Assembly: GCF_000686805.1 (NCBI RefSeq)
Contig: NZ_JMLP01000005.1
Coordinates: forward strand, 430,307-494,306
Reading direction: 5' to 3'
Length of the DNA: 64,000 nt
From: Bacillus sp. UNC41MFS5
Lineage (GTDB): Bacteria; Bacillota; Bacilli; Bacillales_B; DSM-18226
Part shown: positions 38,615-46,819 of the stretch, in pieces
Numbering within the stretch: position 1 is the stretch's first letter
Layout of the letters: every line of letters begins with the position of its first letter
The notes under the pieces: generated by a model
Database searches by the model: none
What the model saw: only the letters and a program-made list of their open reading frames with translations
What the model was told of the DNA's origin: nothing
Program-made: the position numbers and the translations under genes

Positions 38615-39316
38615 TTAGTTTGTTACAAGCGCTTGATAAGAACAAGTTTCACATCCAGAAATAATGTTATCCTTTTCAATTAACTCAACTGATTCAAAAA
38701 GTGCCCCAAACATTCCCTTCAAGAATTCATGGTGCATACTACAAACCGTTTCCGAATGATTTTCGGCCACTTCTTTGAATGGACAATTGAAAATTTGGAA
38801 ATAGATTTTTGTTTTATCACCATTTGCTTCAAATTCAGGATAAAAGCCAGCAAGAGTTGCAGCACTTTTTAATATTGTTAGCTTTTGGTCAAATTCTAAT
38901 TCCTCTCCAAACGCCCTTTTTGCCTTTTCTTGTTCAATTAGCTCTGCACCGAAACGCTTTCCAGTAAGGAAAAGTGCTTTTTTTCCAGCCTCTCCAAGTG
39001 AAATCATGGTTTGGATTGCGACTTTAGATAAGAGCATGTAGTCACGAAATGGGAAATGCAACTGTATTACATCATCTGATAGACGATATAATCTACTCGG
39101 TCTGCCGCCTTTACCAGTTTTCTTCGTTTCAGACAATAACATATTCACATCTTCAAGCTTTGATAAATGCAATCGTGCAACATTTGGATGAATATTAAAG
39201 TTTTCTGCCACTTCTTGTACTGTTACTTCTTGATGCCGTTTGGTAATGTATTGATAAATATAGTACCGTGTTGGATCTGATAAAACGTTTGTTATCTTTA
39301 ATGTTTGTTCCATCAT
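38615..39316 (-). CDS. ArsR-type transcriptional regulator with C-terminal cysteine cluster (COG2345-like)
   Basis: 233-aa regulator. The N-terminal winged helix (about residues 5-80) includes VQEVAENFNIHPNVARLHLS and the wing GKGGRPSRLYRL. The C-terminal domain holds C178 (NCPF), C192, C222 and C225 (CETC). This arrangement resembles SufR-type iron-sulfur sensing regulators, so metal or Fe-S binding is inferred. AGGTGA precedes tandem ATGs; the first is used. Targets unknown; the comG cluster lies upstream. Confidence 0.82.
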   Translation of the reverse strand: MMEQTLKITNVLSDPTRYYIYQYITKRHQEVTVQEVAENFNIHPNVARLHLSKLEDVNMLLSETKKTGKGGRPSRLYRLSDDVIQLHFPFRDYMLLSKVAIQTMISLGEAGKKALFLTGKRFGAELIEQEKAKRAFGEELEFDQKLTILKSAATLAGFYPEFEANGDKTKIYFQIFNCPFKEVAENHSETVCSMHHEFLKGMFGALFESVELIEKDNIISGCETCSYQALVTN

Positions 39317-39533
39317 TGTTCACCTCGGACCCCCATAATTTATTCCATTATAATACAGCCCTTCTAACATGGGAATGAGGTTAACAATGTTAACACAGTA
39401 TGTTTAGAAAATGTTCACAATTAGCGACTTAATATTGTAACAATATGTTAAAAAGACAGCAAGTTACGGTAATGAAATCAGTTGTCAACAGTAAAAATAT
39501 CGTTATTTTGGAAAAATAAAGCTTATTGAGAAG

Positions 39534-39719
39534 TTACATTCTTCGCCTCTTTTTAACTTCAAAATAGAGGATGTAAGGAAGTATACCGAACCAACGATAC
39601 CAGAAAGAAGCTTTTGTTTCTTTTCGCTCGGTACGAAGACGCTTCCTTTCATCCTTCGGTTGATCTGCATATTTTACAATCGTTTGGGTCATGAATTTTA
39701 CATAGTCATTGGTTTTCAT
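39534..39719 (-). CDS. yqzE: YqzE family protein
   Basis: 61-aa basic protein (MKTNDYVKFMTQTIVKYADQ, then an Arg/Lys-rich stretch and WYRWFGILPYILYFEVKKRR). In Bacillus, yqzE follows comGG at the end of the comG operon, as here, 49 bases after the comGG stop. A ribosome site (AGGTGTG) suits the ATG at 39717-39719. Role in competence not established. Confidence 0.83.
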   Translation of the reverse strand: MKTNDYVKFMTQTIVKYADQPKDERKRLRTERKETKASFWYRWFGILPYILYFEVKKRRRM

Positions 39720-39768
39720 GGACACACACCTGCCTTTAATTTTCATGAACAAGTATGCCCATATTTAA

Positions 39769-40155
39769 CTATTTCAATTCAAGCCATTTGGATAATCGTT
39801 TGGTCCGTGAATCAAAATATCCCCTTCCGTTAACTGTTATATCATCAGTATTGAGGTGCAATGTAAAATTGACTTTTTGAATATACCCAATGGGTGTTTC
39901 AGTTTGGTAATCCATGTTTCCCTTTACATACGTAATCGTCCCTTTAGCAGGCAATGTGCTAGTTTTTTGATACATCGCTTCAACTTTTTTTACTGACGAG
40001 AGGAAATAATACTCCTCGAGCATGATTGTATTCGTTTCGTGAGCCATTTTTCTTTCGGATAACAAAACTTCAATTCGGCCCGAAAGAAATAATAAAAAAA
40101 TGATTAGAAGGCACAAGGTAAGTGGGTAAGTAAAGCCTCTCTCATTATTTTTCAT
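39769..40155 (-). CDS. comGG: Competence pseudopilin ComGG
   Basis: 128-aa minor pseudopilin of the DNA-uptake pilus. The N-terminal leader ends NERGFTYPLTLCLLIIFLLF. It lacks the usual glutamate five residues after the cleavage glycine, as is common for ComGG. The ATG overlaps the comGF stop (ATGA), implying translational coupling; the TTG 15 bases upstream is less likely. Confidence 0.88.
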   Translation of the reverse strand: MKNNERGFTYPLTLCLLIIFLLFLSGRIEVLLSERKMAHETNTIMLEEYYFLSSVKKVEAMYQKTSTLPAKGTITYVKGNMDYQTETPIGYIQKVNFTLHLNTDDITVNGRGYFDSRTKRLSKWLELK

Positions 40156-40628
40156 GGGACATTCAGCCAATTTCCCATTAAGAAAGCAGTAACTGAATAT
40201 TTTCTTCCCCTTAGGTCAGTTACATCGATTTTGACGGCATTATTTATGAGAGTGAACGAATACTGTGAAACATTTTGGAGGAGTATTTCGTGACCAGTTG
40301 AATTCACACGGCGCCTAAGGTTTGTTCCGTACTTTTCATACTGGATGGTTTCCGCTTCTTTTGTTAGAATTAACCGATTCGAGATTACCTCTGCACGACT
40401 GGAAAGCCGAATCTCCTTTTTTATTTGGCTCGAAAAAACATCCCACTCCATTGCTTGTAAAGATGCCTCCGTATCCTTATTATTAAGAATTATTTGGAAT
40501 AATGGTGTCATAAAAAAAATAATTGTTGTGAAAATAGAAAAAGAAATAAGCACTTCAATAAGTGTAAATGCATCGTCATTCAAGCAACCCGCAAACTTCG
40601 ACTTCAGGAAGGAACGAATTTTTTTCAA
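40152..40628 (-). CDS. comGF: Competence pseudopilin ComGF
   Basis: 158-aa minor pseudopilin with a long leader and the prepilin site DDAFTLIEVLISFSIF, with alanine instead of glycine before the cut. An in-frame stop two codons upstream forces the TTG start; AAAGGAGGTG lies 10-12 bases before it, inside comGE. It overlaps comGE by 53 bases and comGG by 4. Confidence 0.88.
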   Translation of the reverse strand: MKKIRSFLKSKFAGCLNDDAFTLIEVLISFSIFTTIIFFMTPLFQIILNNKDTEASLQAMEWDVFSSQIKKEIRLSSRAEVISNRLILTKEAETIQYEKYGTNLRRRVNSTGHEILLQNVSQYSFTLINNAVKIDVTDLRGRKYSVTAFLMGNWLNVP

Positions 40629-40914
40629 CTCTCACACACACCTCCTTTTGTCCAGCCAACTCACTGTCTTTCCATATGATTTGATATTCAATTCCATTTT
40701 GAATAGAAGTGGAATTTGATGTTCCCCGATTACTGACTAAATTCGCTTGTAATTCTTCGTACATCAACTGTCGGGCCTTATTTTCTAATTCCAATTGTCG
40801 GGATTGTTCTCTTAGTTCGGTCAATAATGGCAGTAAAAACAAACTAATTATAAACAATGCTGATAGGGAAAGCAGAAGCTCAAGCAGAAAATAGCCTTTA
40901 GAACTCCTTAACAT
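40576..40914 (-). CDS. comGE: Competence pseudopilin ComGE
   Basis: 112-aa minor pseudopilin with prepilin motif SSKGYFLLELLLSLSALF and a single membrane helix. Variable C-terminal half, with two cysteines near the end (VCVRVEK, EVCGLLE). Overlaps comGD by 17 bases and comGF by 53. Confidence 0.87.
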   Translation of the reverse strand: MLRSSKGYFLLELLLSLSALFIISLFLLPLLTELREQSRQLELENKARQLMYEELQANLVSNRGTSNSTSIQNGIEYQIIWKDSELAGQKEVCVRVEKNSFLPEVEVCGLLE

Positions 40915-41338
40915 AAAACCGTCCCTTTCCGATTAACACGGTCATTTGATAGGTTTTATTTTTGGTTTGGATGAGAAAGGTACCAAACTGGTTCACATTT
41001 CCATCGTTTAGGAATTTGAAATATAAGGGTATGGAACCTTCCGCAAGATAAATATTTCTTGAATAATTTCGCATGAGGATTGGCGGCAGGTCGGTTCTCA
41101 ATAGCATGTAATACTTATACTGCGTTGGAAGAATCACAACGGATACTTCATGTTGATGAGATATAGCATATTGTTGTGAATAATATAGGTCTGCTTTTAA
41201 TTGGGTTAAAAAGGCCTCATCCTCCAGGACTGAGTGCTGCGGTTTTAAGGAGAAAATTGTAATTGAGGAGATAATCATGAAGATGGAGAGAACTAACAGG
41301 GACTCAATTAAAGTGAAGCCGTTTTGATTGTTTTTCAT
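40898..41338 (-). CDS. comGD: Competence pseudopilin ComGD
   Basis: 146-aa pseudopilin, prepilin motif QNGFTLIESLLVLSIF at residues 6-21. Followed by a globular domain with alternating strands. The start lies 6 bases after the comGC stop, and no strong ribosome site is visible, suggesting coupled translation. Confidence 0.9.
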   Translation of the reverse strand: MKNNQNGFTLIESLLVLSIFMIISSITIFSLKPQHSVLEDEAFLTQLKADLYYSQQYAISHQHEVSVVILPTQYKYYMLLRTDLPPILMRNYSRNIYLAEGSIPLYFKFLNDGNVNQFGTFLIQTKNKTYQMTVLIGKGRFYVKEF

Positions 41339-41344
41339 TAGGGA

Positions 41345-41656
41345 TTAGTTACTTTCTGTTGCAGTTACATTACCATCAACGTCTATTGCAACTGTCTTTC
41401 CATTCGGACAACCTTTAGCGTCTTCCTTTAAATATCCTTCTGTTTTTAGTTCCGCAATTGTGGGGATTTTGTTCTTATCCATTTCATATGCTTGTACTTG
41501 TGCCTGGACCATTTTCACGTAGGCCTCACAGCCTTTATTGTTGATATTTGAATTATGTTTAGCAACGTTAGGAATTGTAATAATTAACAGTACTGAGATT
41601 ACTAGCATAACAATCATCATTTCTATTAATGTAAAACCTTTTTCATTTTTCATCAT
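41345..41656 (-). CDS. comGC: Major competence pseudopilin ComGC
   Basis: 103-aa major subunit of the transformation pilus. Prepilin peptidase site EKGFTLIEMMIVMLVISVLL; after cleavage, the long helix continues. Two cysteines (CEAY near residue 58 and GCPNGKT near residue 83) correspond to the intramolecular disulfide known for ComGC. GGAGG with 9-base spacing supports the first ATG. Confidence 0.94.
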   Translation of the reverse strand: MMKNEKGFTLIEMMIVMLVISVLLIITIPNVAKHNSNINNKGCEAYVKMVQAQVQAYEMDKNKIPTIAELKTEGYLKEDAKGCPNGKTVAIDVDGNVTATESN

Positions 41657-41677
41657 TCTAACTAACCTCCAATTTTT

Positions 41678-42715
41678 TTAAATACCATCAAGTAGGTGAA
41701 ACATGGGTAATAGGATGGCCAAATACATCGATACCACAAGGAATCCAATAATAATGTAAAGAATAGGCTGAATGGTTGATAAGCGTTTTTGAATCATTTC
41801 TTCCATGTTTGTGATACAGTGCTTGCTGAAAAATAGCAGTTCCTGCTCCAACTTTCCATTTTCTTGTCCATGTTTTACAATCATCGGAAATTCTTTTTCG
41901 AAGTATGACATGGTTGCCAAAATTGACTCTAATCTTTCTCCGGTAATAAGCTTGCTTTTCATTGCAGTAGCTAAGTGACTGTAAAAAGGATGTCTGAGAT
42001 TCTGTTCAAAGAGTAGGAGTGCTTCAGAAACCGATAATCCACCGGAAAGTAAGAAGCTTAGTTGAATGGAAAAGTAGTGAGTAAACAGTAATTTGAGGAT
42101 CCTGCCAACAATTGGGATGCGAACTAGATGTGCCCTTTGTTTTAGGACTGAGAGTTTTCGAAATATAAGCAAGTAATAAATTGCCCCCAAAGTTAGAATA
42201 AAAAGCAAGATGCTGATAACAATTGGAAAATAACGATCAAAAGTGTAAATGACATTCATGAAAAAATTTGCTTCTAGACCAAGGGACGAAAAAAGACTTG
42301 TGAACCTTGGCAGTAATGTATTTTCGACGAAAATAAATAGAAAACCTGTAATGACGATAAGCAAAGCAGGATACTGAAGCAGTTTTAGAAGCTTGCGTAA
42401 ATCTTTGTCTTTAAGTAATGCAAGTTCACTTCCCTCCAGCAGAGCATCCGCAAAGCAGCCATGTTGTTCGGCAAAATAGACATAACCGACTAAGTCTTTT
42501 TGGAAGCCAAGATTATTTAAGGCAACATGAAATGGTAAACCTTTTTTCAATTCTTCTAAACAATCATTAAGTTCCTCCTTTCGTTTAGAGGGTAATTGTA
42601 ATGCTATGGATTCAATTGCAAGTGCAATTGGATATCCCCTTGCCAAAAGTTCACCAGTTCTTCTCAAGAAATTTGCTTGTTCATTCACTGTCCATTTATG
42701 ACGATTCATCATCAT
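41678..42715 (-). CDS. comGB: Competence pilus assembly membrane protein ComGB
   Basis: Polytopic inner-membrane platform protein (345 aa) of the type II secretion F/PilC family. Two F-domain repeats (FLRRTGELLARGYPIALAIE; TFTHYFSIQLSFLLSGG-like block with LSVSEALLLF) with three membrane helices. The first of three ATGs overlapping the end of comGA is used. In-frame codons extend to 42760 but would overlap comGA by 65 bases. Confidence 0.9.
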   Translation of the reverse strand: MMMNRHKWTVNEQANFLRRTGELLARGYPIALAIESIALQLPSKRKEELNDCLEELKKGLPFHVALNNLGFQKDLVGYVYFAEQHGCFADALLEGSELALLKDKDLRKLLKLLQYPALLIVITGFLFIFVENTLLPRFTSLFSSLGLEANFFMNVIYTFDRYFPIVISILLFILTLGAIYYLLIFRKLSVLKQRAHLVRIPIVGRILKLLFTHYFSIQLSFLLSGGLSVSEALLLFEQNLRHPFYSHLATAMKSKLITGERLESILATMSYFEKEFPMIVKHGQENGKLEQELLFFSKHCITNMEEMIQKRLSTIQPILYIIIGFLVVSMYLAILLPMFHLLDGI

Positions 42716-43778
42716 ACACCAATCGCTCGTATTCAGATTCTTGAATATAACCAAGGGCAATACCTTTGTTTATTACATCTTTTAAGGTGCGGTAACGCGG
42801 ATTTATTTTATCGCCTTGGGCTGCCTTCATTACACCGTGTAAATTTCTTCCTGATAATAGCTCAAATACACTCGCACGTTTCCATCTGCCATAGGAATAA
42901 CAAATAGGGGTGCATTCCCCCTCACAAAAAGGGCAGGAGAGTTCAACTAATCTTTGTGCTGTTATCGCAATCAGCGTCTGTTCAACTTCTAACCAATTCA
43001 CTCCGAACTCTCGCAGGCGATAGACCGCCCCCTTCGCATCGCGAGTATGCATCGTGGAGAGGACAAGATGGCCTGTTAAGGCAGCTCTTACTGCAATTTT
43101 CGCCGTCTCAGCATCGCGAATTTCACCGACCATAATAATGTCTGGGTCATGACGTAGAATAGCCTTTAGACCAGCTGCATATGTTACACCTGCTTTTTCA
43201 TTGACTTGTATTTGCAGGACGGAGTCATAGTTTTTTTCGATGGGATCCTCGAGCGTGATGACATTGCGGTGAAATAGGTGGGCTGTTTCATTTAAAAGGG
43301 AATAAAGTGTAGTTGTTTTGCCGCTGCCAGTTGGCCCGGTGAAAATGATAAGACCATGAGCATGTTTGAGAAGGGCGAGTAGTTTTCGTGTCATTGATGG
43401 GAATAGTGAGAGTTGGTGAAAAGGGATTTGTTCTTGCTGTGGCAGCAGCCGGATGACAAGGCTCTCTCTGTTATTAGAAGGAAGTGTGGATAGTCTTAAG
43501 CCCATTAGTTGTCCGTCAACTTCACAAAAAAATGCTCCACTTTGAGGCCGTCTTCTTTCGCCGATATCCATATTGGCTGTGAATTTAAAATGTGAAATTA
43601 ATCTGTCGCATTCGTCTTTTGGAAGGGATAGTCGGGGAATGAGTTTGTTGGTTAATCGTAGTTGAATGAGTGTGTCATTCTTCCTTGGTATAATGTGAAT
43701 ATCTGTTGCCTGGTTCCGTGCCGCATCTGCAATAATTCGATTTGCTAAGATTTCTATCGCGCTAACAATAGGTACCAC
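42696..43778 (-). CDS. comGA: Competence traffic ATPase ComGA
   Basis: GspE/PilB-family ATPase (360 aa) powering assembly of the DNA-uptake pilus. Walker A FTGPTGSGKTTTLYS (about residues 136-150), Asp box TLEDPIE, Walker B IIMVGEIRDAETA and His box HLVLSTMHTRDA. A tetracysteine zinc site is present (CPFC and CTPIC). The annotated GTG (43776-43778) collides with the AAAGGCGG ribosome site. The ATT codon at 43767-43769 has ideal spacing and better matches the B. subtilis N-terminus, so it may be the real start. Confidence 0.94.
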   Translation of the reverse strand: MVPIVSAIEILANRIIADAARNQATDIHIIPRKNDTLIQLRLTNKLIPRLSLPKDECDRLISHFKFTANMDIGERRRPQSGAFFCEVDGQLMGLRLSTLPSNNRESLVIRLLPQQEQIPFHQLSLFPSMTRKLLALLKHAHGLIIFTGPTGSGKTTTLYSLLNETAHLFHRNVITLEDPIEKNYDSVLQIQVNEKAGVTYAAGLKAILRHDPDIIMVGEIRDAETAKIAVRAALTGHLVLSTMHTRDAKGAVYRLREFGVNWLEVEQTLIAITAQRLVELSCPFCEGECTPICYSYGRWKRASVFELLSGRNLHGVMKAAQGDKINPRYRTLKDVINKGIALGYIQESEYERLVYDDESS

Positions 43779-43841
43779 CGCCTTTATTATTTTTCATTTG
43801 ATAATATTCGACAGAGTTCCTGCTAATCCTTTTTTATTTTC

Positions 43842-43854
43842 AAAAAATATTTTT
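43842..43854 (-). promoter_or_regulatory. Candidate ComK box upstream of comGA
   Basis: AAAA-AATAT-TTTT fits the ComK half-operator AAAA-N5-TTTT. A degenerate second box starts at 43866, giving an 11-bp gap rather than the usual 8, 18 or 31. ComK control of comG is established in B. subtilis; here it is inferred. Confidence 0.4.
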
Positions 43855-43876
43855 ATTTTTTCGGCAAAATATTTTT

Positions 43877-43921
43877 GGGTGTCAGGCACCATGTGAAATT
43901 TTCACATGGTGCCTGACACCC
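43877..43921. repeat. Perfect 45-bp palindrome upstream of comGA
   Basis: Two 22-base arms are perfectly complementary around a single T. The outer part is GGGTGTCAGGCACC and its complement; the centre is ATGTGAAATTTTCACAT. It sits 6 bases past the yqhG stop. Neither strand has a proper T-run, so it is not a standard terminator; a dispersed intergenic repeat is more likely. Confidence 0.8.
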
Positions 43922-43927
43922 TTTCCG

Positions 43928-44719
43928 TTATATAGCTTTGTCAGTTAGATAGAAGAGGCCTCCGTTGATGAAGGAGATGGTGATTTTTGGTTCGTATTGT
44001 TCTTTTAGGGCTAGTTTTTCCGTTTCAAAGTTTTCATTTTCTTCTTCGACATCTTCATAAAAATGATTTAAGAGTCGTAAATCCTGCTCCCAGCGTTTTC
44101 TTGCGTCTTCAGCCCAGGAGTGGTCATCTTTCTCAATCTCGGAAGATAGATACGTTTCTATCCTTGACATCCCACTCTGCGGCCTCACTAATGGTGATAA
44201 GGTAAAGGAATAATCCGGAATTTTTGGTGTTAACGGAATTTGCAGAAGCCTGTTATGGAAATCTTCAACCATTGTTCCGTTTATAAGTTGTAAACCGATT
44301 GACTTAAAAATATCACGCTTACGATCACATTGATAAGAGATTTTAACATTCATACATAGCCATGGCAGCAAGGGAGTCTGCCTGTTCTGATGGCGATGAT
44401 TTTCGTAAAGCCGCATATAGCTGGCTAGTTTCTTTGTCGAAGCAAAAATTTGATGTAGACGAGGAGAACCAAAATGAATGATTTCCCCTTTGATGTTTTC
44501 AGGAGCGGCATCTTGATTCGTGATAAAGGTTAGCCTCATCGGATTTGGAATTCCGCCTGTTTTTTCTAAGTAGTGCCAGTAAAAAGGCCGGTTCATTAAT
44601 TCCTTGTCAAGTTCCACTGTTAACTGAACCATTAAATATCCAGGGCCATTCTCCACAATTTCACAATCATTGGCCTGAAAATAGGTCAATAGAAAATTAT
44701 GAATTTCCTGCTGCTGCAT
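43928..44719 (-). CDS. yqhG: YqhG family protein
   Basis: 263-aa soluble protein of unknown function. Matches B. subtilis YqhG by position beside the helicase gene and by general layout: N-terminal HNFLLTYFQANDCEI, central LMNRPFYWHYLEKTGGIPNP, acidic C-terminal region. It overlaps the upstream helicase gene by 23 bases, so the two are co-expressed. Confidence 0.85.
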   Translation of the reverse strand: MQQQEIHNFLLTYFQANDCEIVENGPGYLMVQLTVELDKELMNRPFYWHYLEKTGGIPNPMRLTFITNQDAAPENIKGEIIHFGSPRLHQIFASTKKLASYMRLYENHRHQNRQTPLLPWLCMNVKISYQCDRKRDIFKSIGLQLINGTMVEDFHNRLLQIPLTPKIPDYSFTLSPLVRPQSGMSRIETYLSSEIEKDDHSWAEDARKRWEQDLRLLNHFYEDVEEENENFETEKLALKEQYEPKITISFINGGLFYLTDKAI

Positions 44720-46385
44720 GGGAATCTCCTTTCTTCATCGATTCTGCAAATTCAATCATTGATGATAAATTTTCCATTTTAATGCGCATTTCTCCTTCAG
44801 TAGAGGATTGTCCGAATATATCTATTAAGTGGTCTTCAATATTGCCAAATTCCAACTTTGTTAAAATATCGTCAAGTTCGCCGATTACTTTTTCAAATAA
44901 ATGGATCTTTTCATAAAGTAGCTTTAAGATATGCTCCTCGACAGTGTTTTTAATTGCAAAGTTATAAATCATGACATCTTTTTCCTGCCCGAGACGATGA
45001 ATACGACCAATCCGCTGCTCGAGCCTCATTGGATTCCATGGCAAATCAAAATTAATTATGTGGTTGCAAAATTGAAGGTTGATTCCTTCTCCGCCTGCTT
45101 CTGTCGCAATTAGAACTTGTGCATGCTTTTGAAATAATTCTCTCATCCAGTCCTTTTTCCCGCGTTTAAACCCGCCGCGAAAAGGGACAGATGTTATTCC
45201 ATGCTGTTTTAAATACCATTGTAAGTACATTTGGGTGGCACGATATTCTGTGAAAATAATCACTTTATCATTTACCTTTTGAATTAACTCTAAAGCTTTT
45301 TCCGCTTTGGAATTTTTCTGAACAGCTTCGACCTTTTTCATTAAATACTGAATTTGTTCTTCGAAAGCTGGAGTTGGGTTTTCCTTTTTTTGCAGCATAT
45401 TCTTTAATGTATAAAAAACGGCCTCTCTGCTGCTGCATGCCTCACGCTGCAACGTCATGACTGAGAATGAACTAGTTTGTACCCAATTCCCTTCGCATTT
45501 TAAGTCAGTAATTGACTCGTAAAGACCTTTCTCCTCAGGGGTACATTCTATTGGAATCGTTTCGACATGCCGTTTTGTCCATTCGATTCCTGTTTCTGCC
45601 CGCCTGTTCCGAATCATGACCTTGTTTACTAATTCTTTTAAATGTTCATCATCATTTAAGGATCGTGCATCACGCTTGTATTTTTCATAGAATGCCGTTT
45701 CGCTCCCTAAATGTCCTGGTTTTAATAACGAAACTAGATTAAAAATTTCCTCGATTCGGTTCTGAATCGGAGTTGCCGTCAACAATAAACAAAATTTCTT
45801 TTTCAGATTTTGAACAAATTCGTAGTTTTTTGTTTTGTTATTTTTTAGTTTATGTGCTTCATCAATGATGATGAGATCATAGTCCTGTTTGTAGATAATG
45901 TCACGATGTGGATTACGTTTAGCTGTATCAATTGACGAAACGACGACATCACACTGTTCCCACACATAGCTTTTTCTTTGTGATATGGCAGGGATGAAAA
46001 ATTTGCTATTTAGCTCGATCGACCATTGTGTAACTAAGGAAGCAGGGACAAGAATTAATACCTTTTTCACCAATCCGCGTATCATATATTCTTTTAGAAT
46101 TAATCCAGCTTCAATCGTTTTTCCAAGCCCAACTTCATCAGCAAGGATAGCTTTTCCGTTCATATTTTCAATCACTTGTTTCGCTGTTTCGAGTTGGTGT
46201 GGAAGCGGGGTTAAATTAGATAAATGACTTGGTGCTAATAAACCGTTGAAATCAGGAACAACGAGATGTTTCTCTACTCCAATTGCAAGTTTAAAAAGGT
46301 CCCAATTCCCCCATGGACCATCGTTATCGATTCTATGTAGAAAATCATCCTTCCAAGAGGAATCAAATTCAATTTCGATCGACAT
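44697..46385 (-). CDS. yqhH: Snf2-family DEAD/DEAH helicase (YqhH)
   Basis: 562-aa SF2 ATPase of the Snf2/RapA type. Walker A ADEVGLGKTIEAGLILKEY (about residues 78-96), DEAH box IIDEAHKLKN, SAT-equivalent LLTATPIQNRIEEIFNL, then helicase domain 2 with ATEAGGEGINLQFC and RIGRIHRLGQ. Ends in a short helical tail. Its role may be in RNA polymerase recycling or chromatin-like remodelling, but this is not shown for YqhH. Confidence 0.9.
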   Translation of the reverse strand: MSIEIEFDSSWKDDFLHRIDNDGPWGNWDLFKLAIGVEKHLVVPDFNGLLAPSHLSNLTPLPHQLETAKQVIENMNGKAILADEVGLGKTIEAGLILKEYMIRGLVKKVLILVPASLVTQWSIELNSKFFIPAISQRKSYVWEQCDVVVSSIDTAKRNPHRDIIYKQDYDLIIIDEAHKLKNNKTKNYEFVQNLKKKFCLLLTATPIQNRIEEIFNLVSLLKPGHLGSETAFYEKYKRDARSLNDDEHLKELVNKVMIRNRRAETGIEWTKRHVETIPIECTPEEKGLYESITDLKCEGNWVQTSSFSVMTLQREACSSREAVFYTLKNMLQKKENPTPAFEEQIQYLMKKVEAVQKNSKAEKALELIQKVNDKVIIFTEYRATQMYLQWYLKQHGITSVPFRGGFKRGKKDWMRELFQKHAQVLIATEAGGEGINLQFCNHIINFDLPWNPMRLEQRIGRIHRLGQEKDVMIYNFAIKNTVEEHILKLLYEKIHLFEKVIGELDDILTKLEFGNIEDHLIDIFGQSSTEGEMRIKMENLSSMIEFAESMKKGDSHAAAGNS

Positions 46386-46571
46386 GGTGTCAACTCCTTT
46401 TTTACAATTTCCAGCTATATTCTTTTCTAATAAAGTTATTGCCCAATGTATAATTTTAATGGTAGGATGATAATAGTCTTGAATGTTTTAAATATTTTAA
46501 TAAAGTAATTTATTTTATAAGTATAATTAGTATGACCATTTTGGATAATATTATAATGCGAATGATAACAA

Positions 46572-46732
46572 GGGGAGAGACTACCTTTGTAGCGCCGAAG
46601 GAGCAAGCAGAAATGTGAATCTCTCAGGCAAAAGAACTCTTGTTTGACGCAGCTCTGGAGAGTGCTGATTAGATTTTTCAGCCACCAAAGGGGAAAGCCT
46701 TTAGAGGTAAACTTTCAGGTGCAAGGACAGAG
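46572..46732 (+). ncRNA. Tandem glycine riboswitch
   Basis: Two consecutive glycine aptamers in the gcv leader. The first, about 46572-46643, has GGGGAGAGAC, GCGCCGAAGGAGCAA and CTCTCAGGCAAAAG. The second, about 46651-46732, has CTCTGGAGAG, GCCACCAAAGGGGAAAGCC and CTTTCAGGTGCAAGGACAG. These conserved boxes define the glycine riboswitch; it activates gcv transcription when glycine is high. Confidence 0.95.
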
Positions 46733-46772
46733 ACCTTCTTACGTTACATGGGAGGTTTCTGTCCTTTTTTAT
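46725..46772 (+). terminator. Riboswitch-controlled terminator of gcvT
   Basis: GGACAGAGACCTTC pairs with GGAGGTTTCTGTCC and is followed by six Ts. The left arm overlaps the end of aptamer 2, so glycine binding should disrupt this hairpin. Confidence 0.88.
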
Positions 46773-46819
46773 GGTTATCCTAAGAATATTATGTGCCAAA
46801 GATTGAAGGGGGATTAAGA

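Noticed and set aside
43884..43914. Fnr or Rex site at the centre of the comG palindrome
   Set aside because: TGTGA-AATTT-TCACA has a 5-base spacer where Crp/Fnr needs 6, and the Rex layout TTGTGAA-N4-TTCACAA does not fit; the symmetry is explained by the long palindrome.
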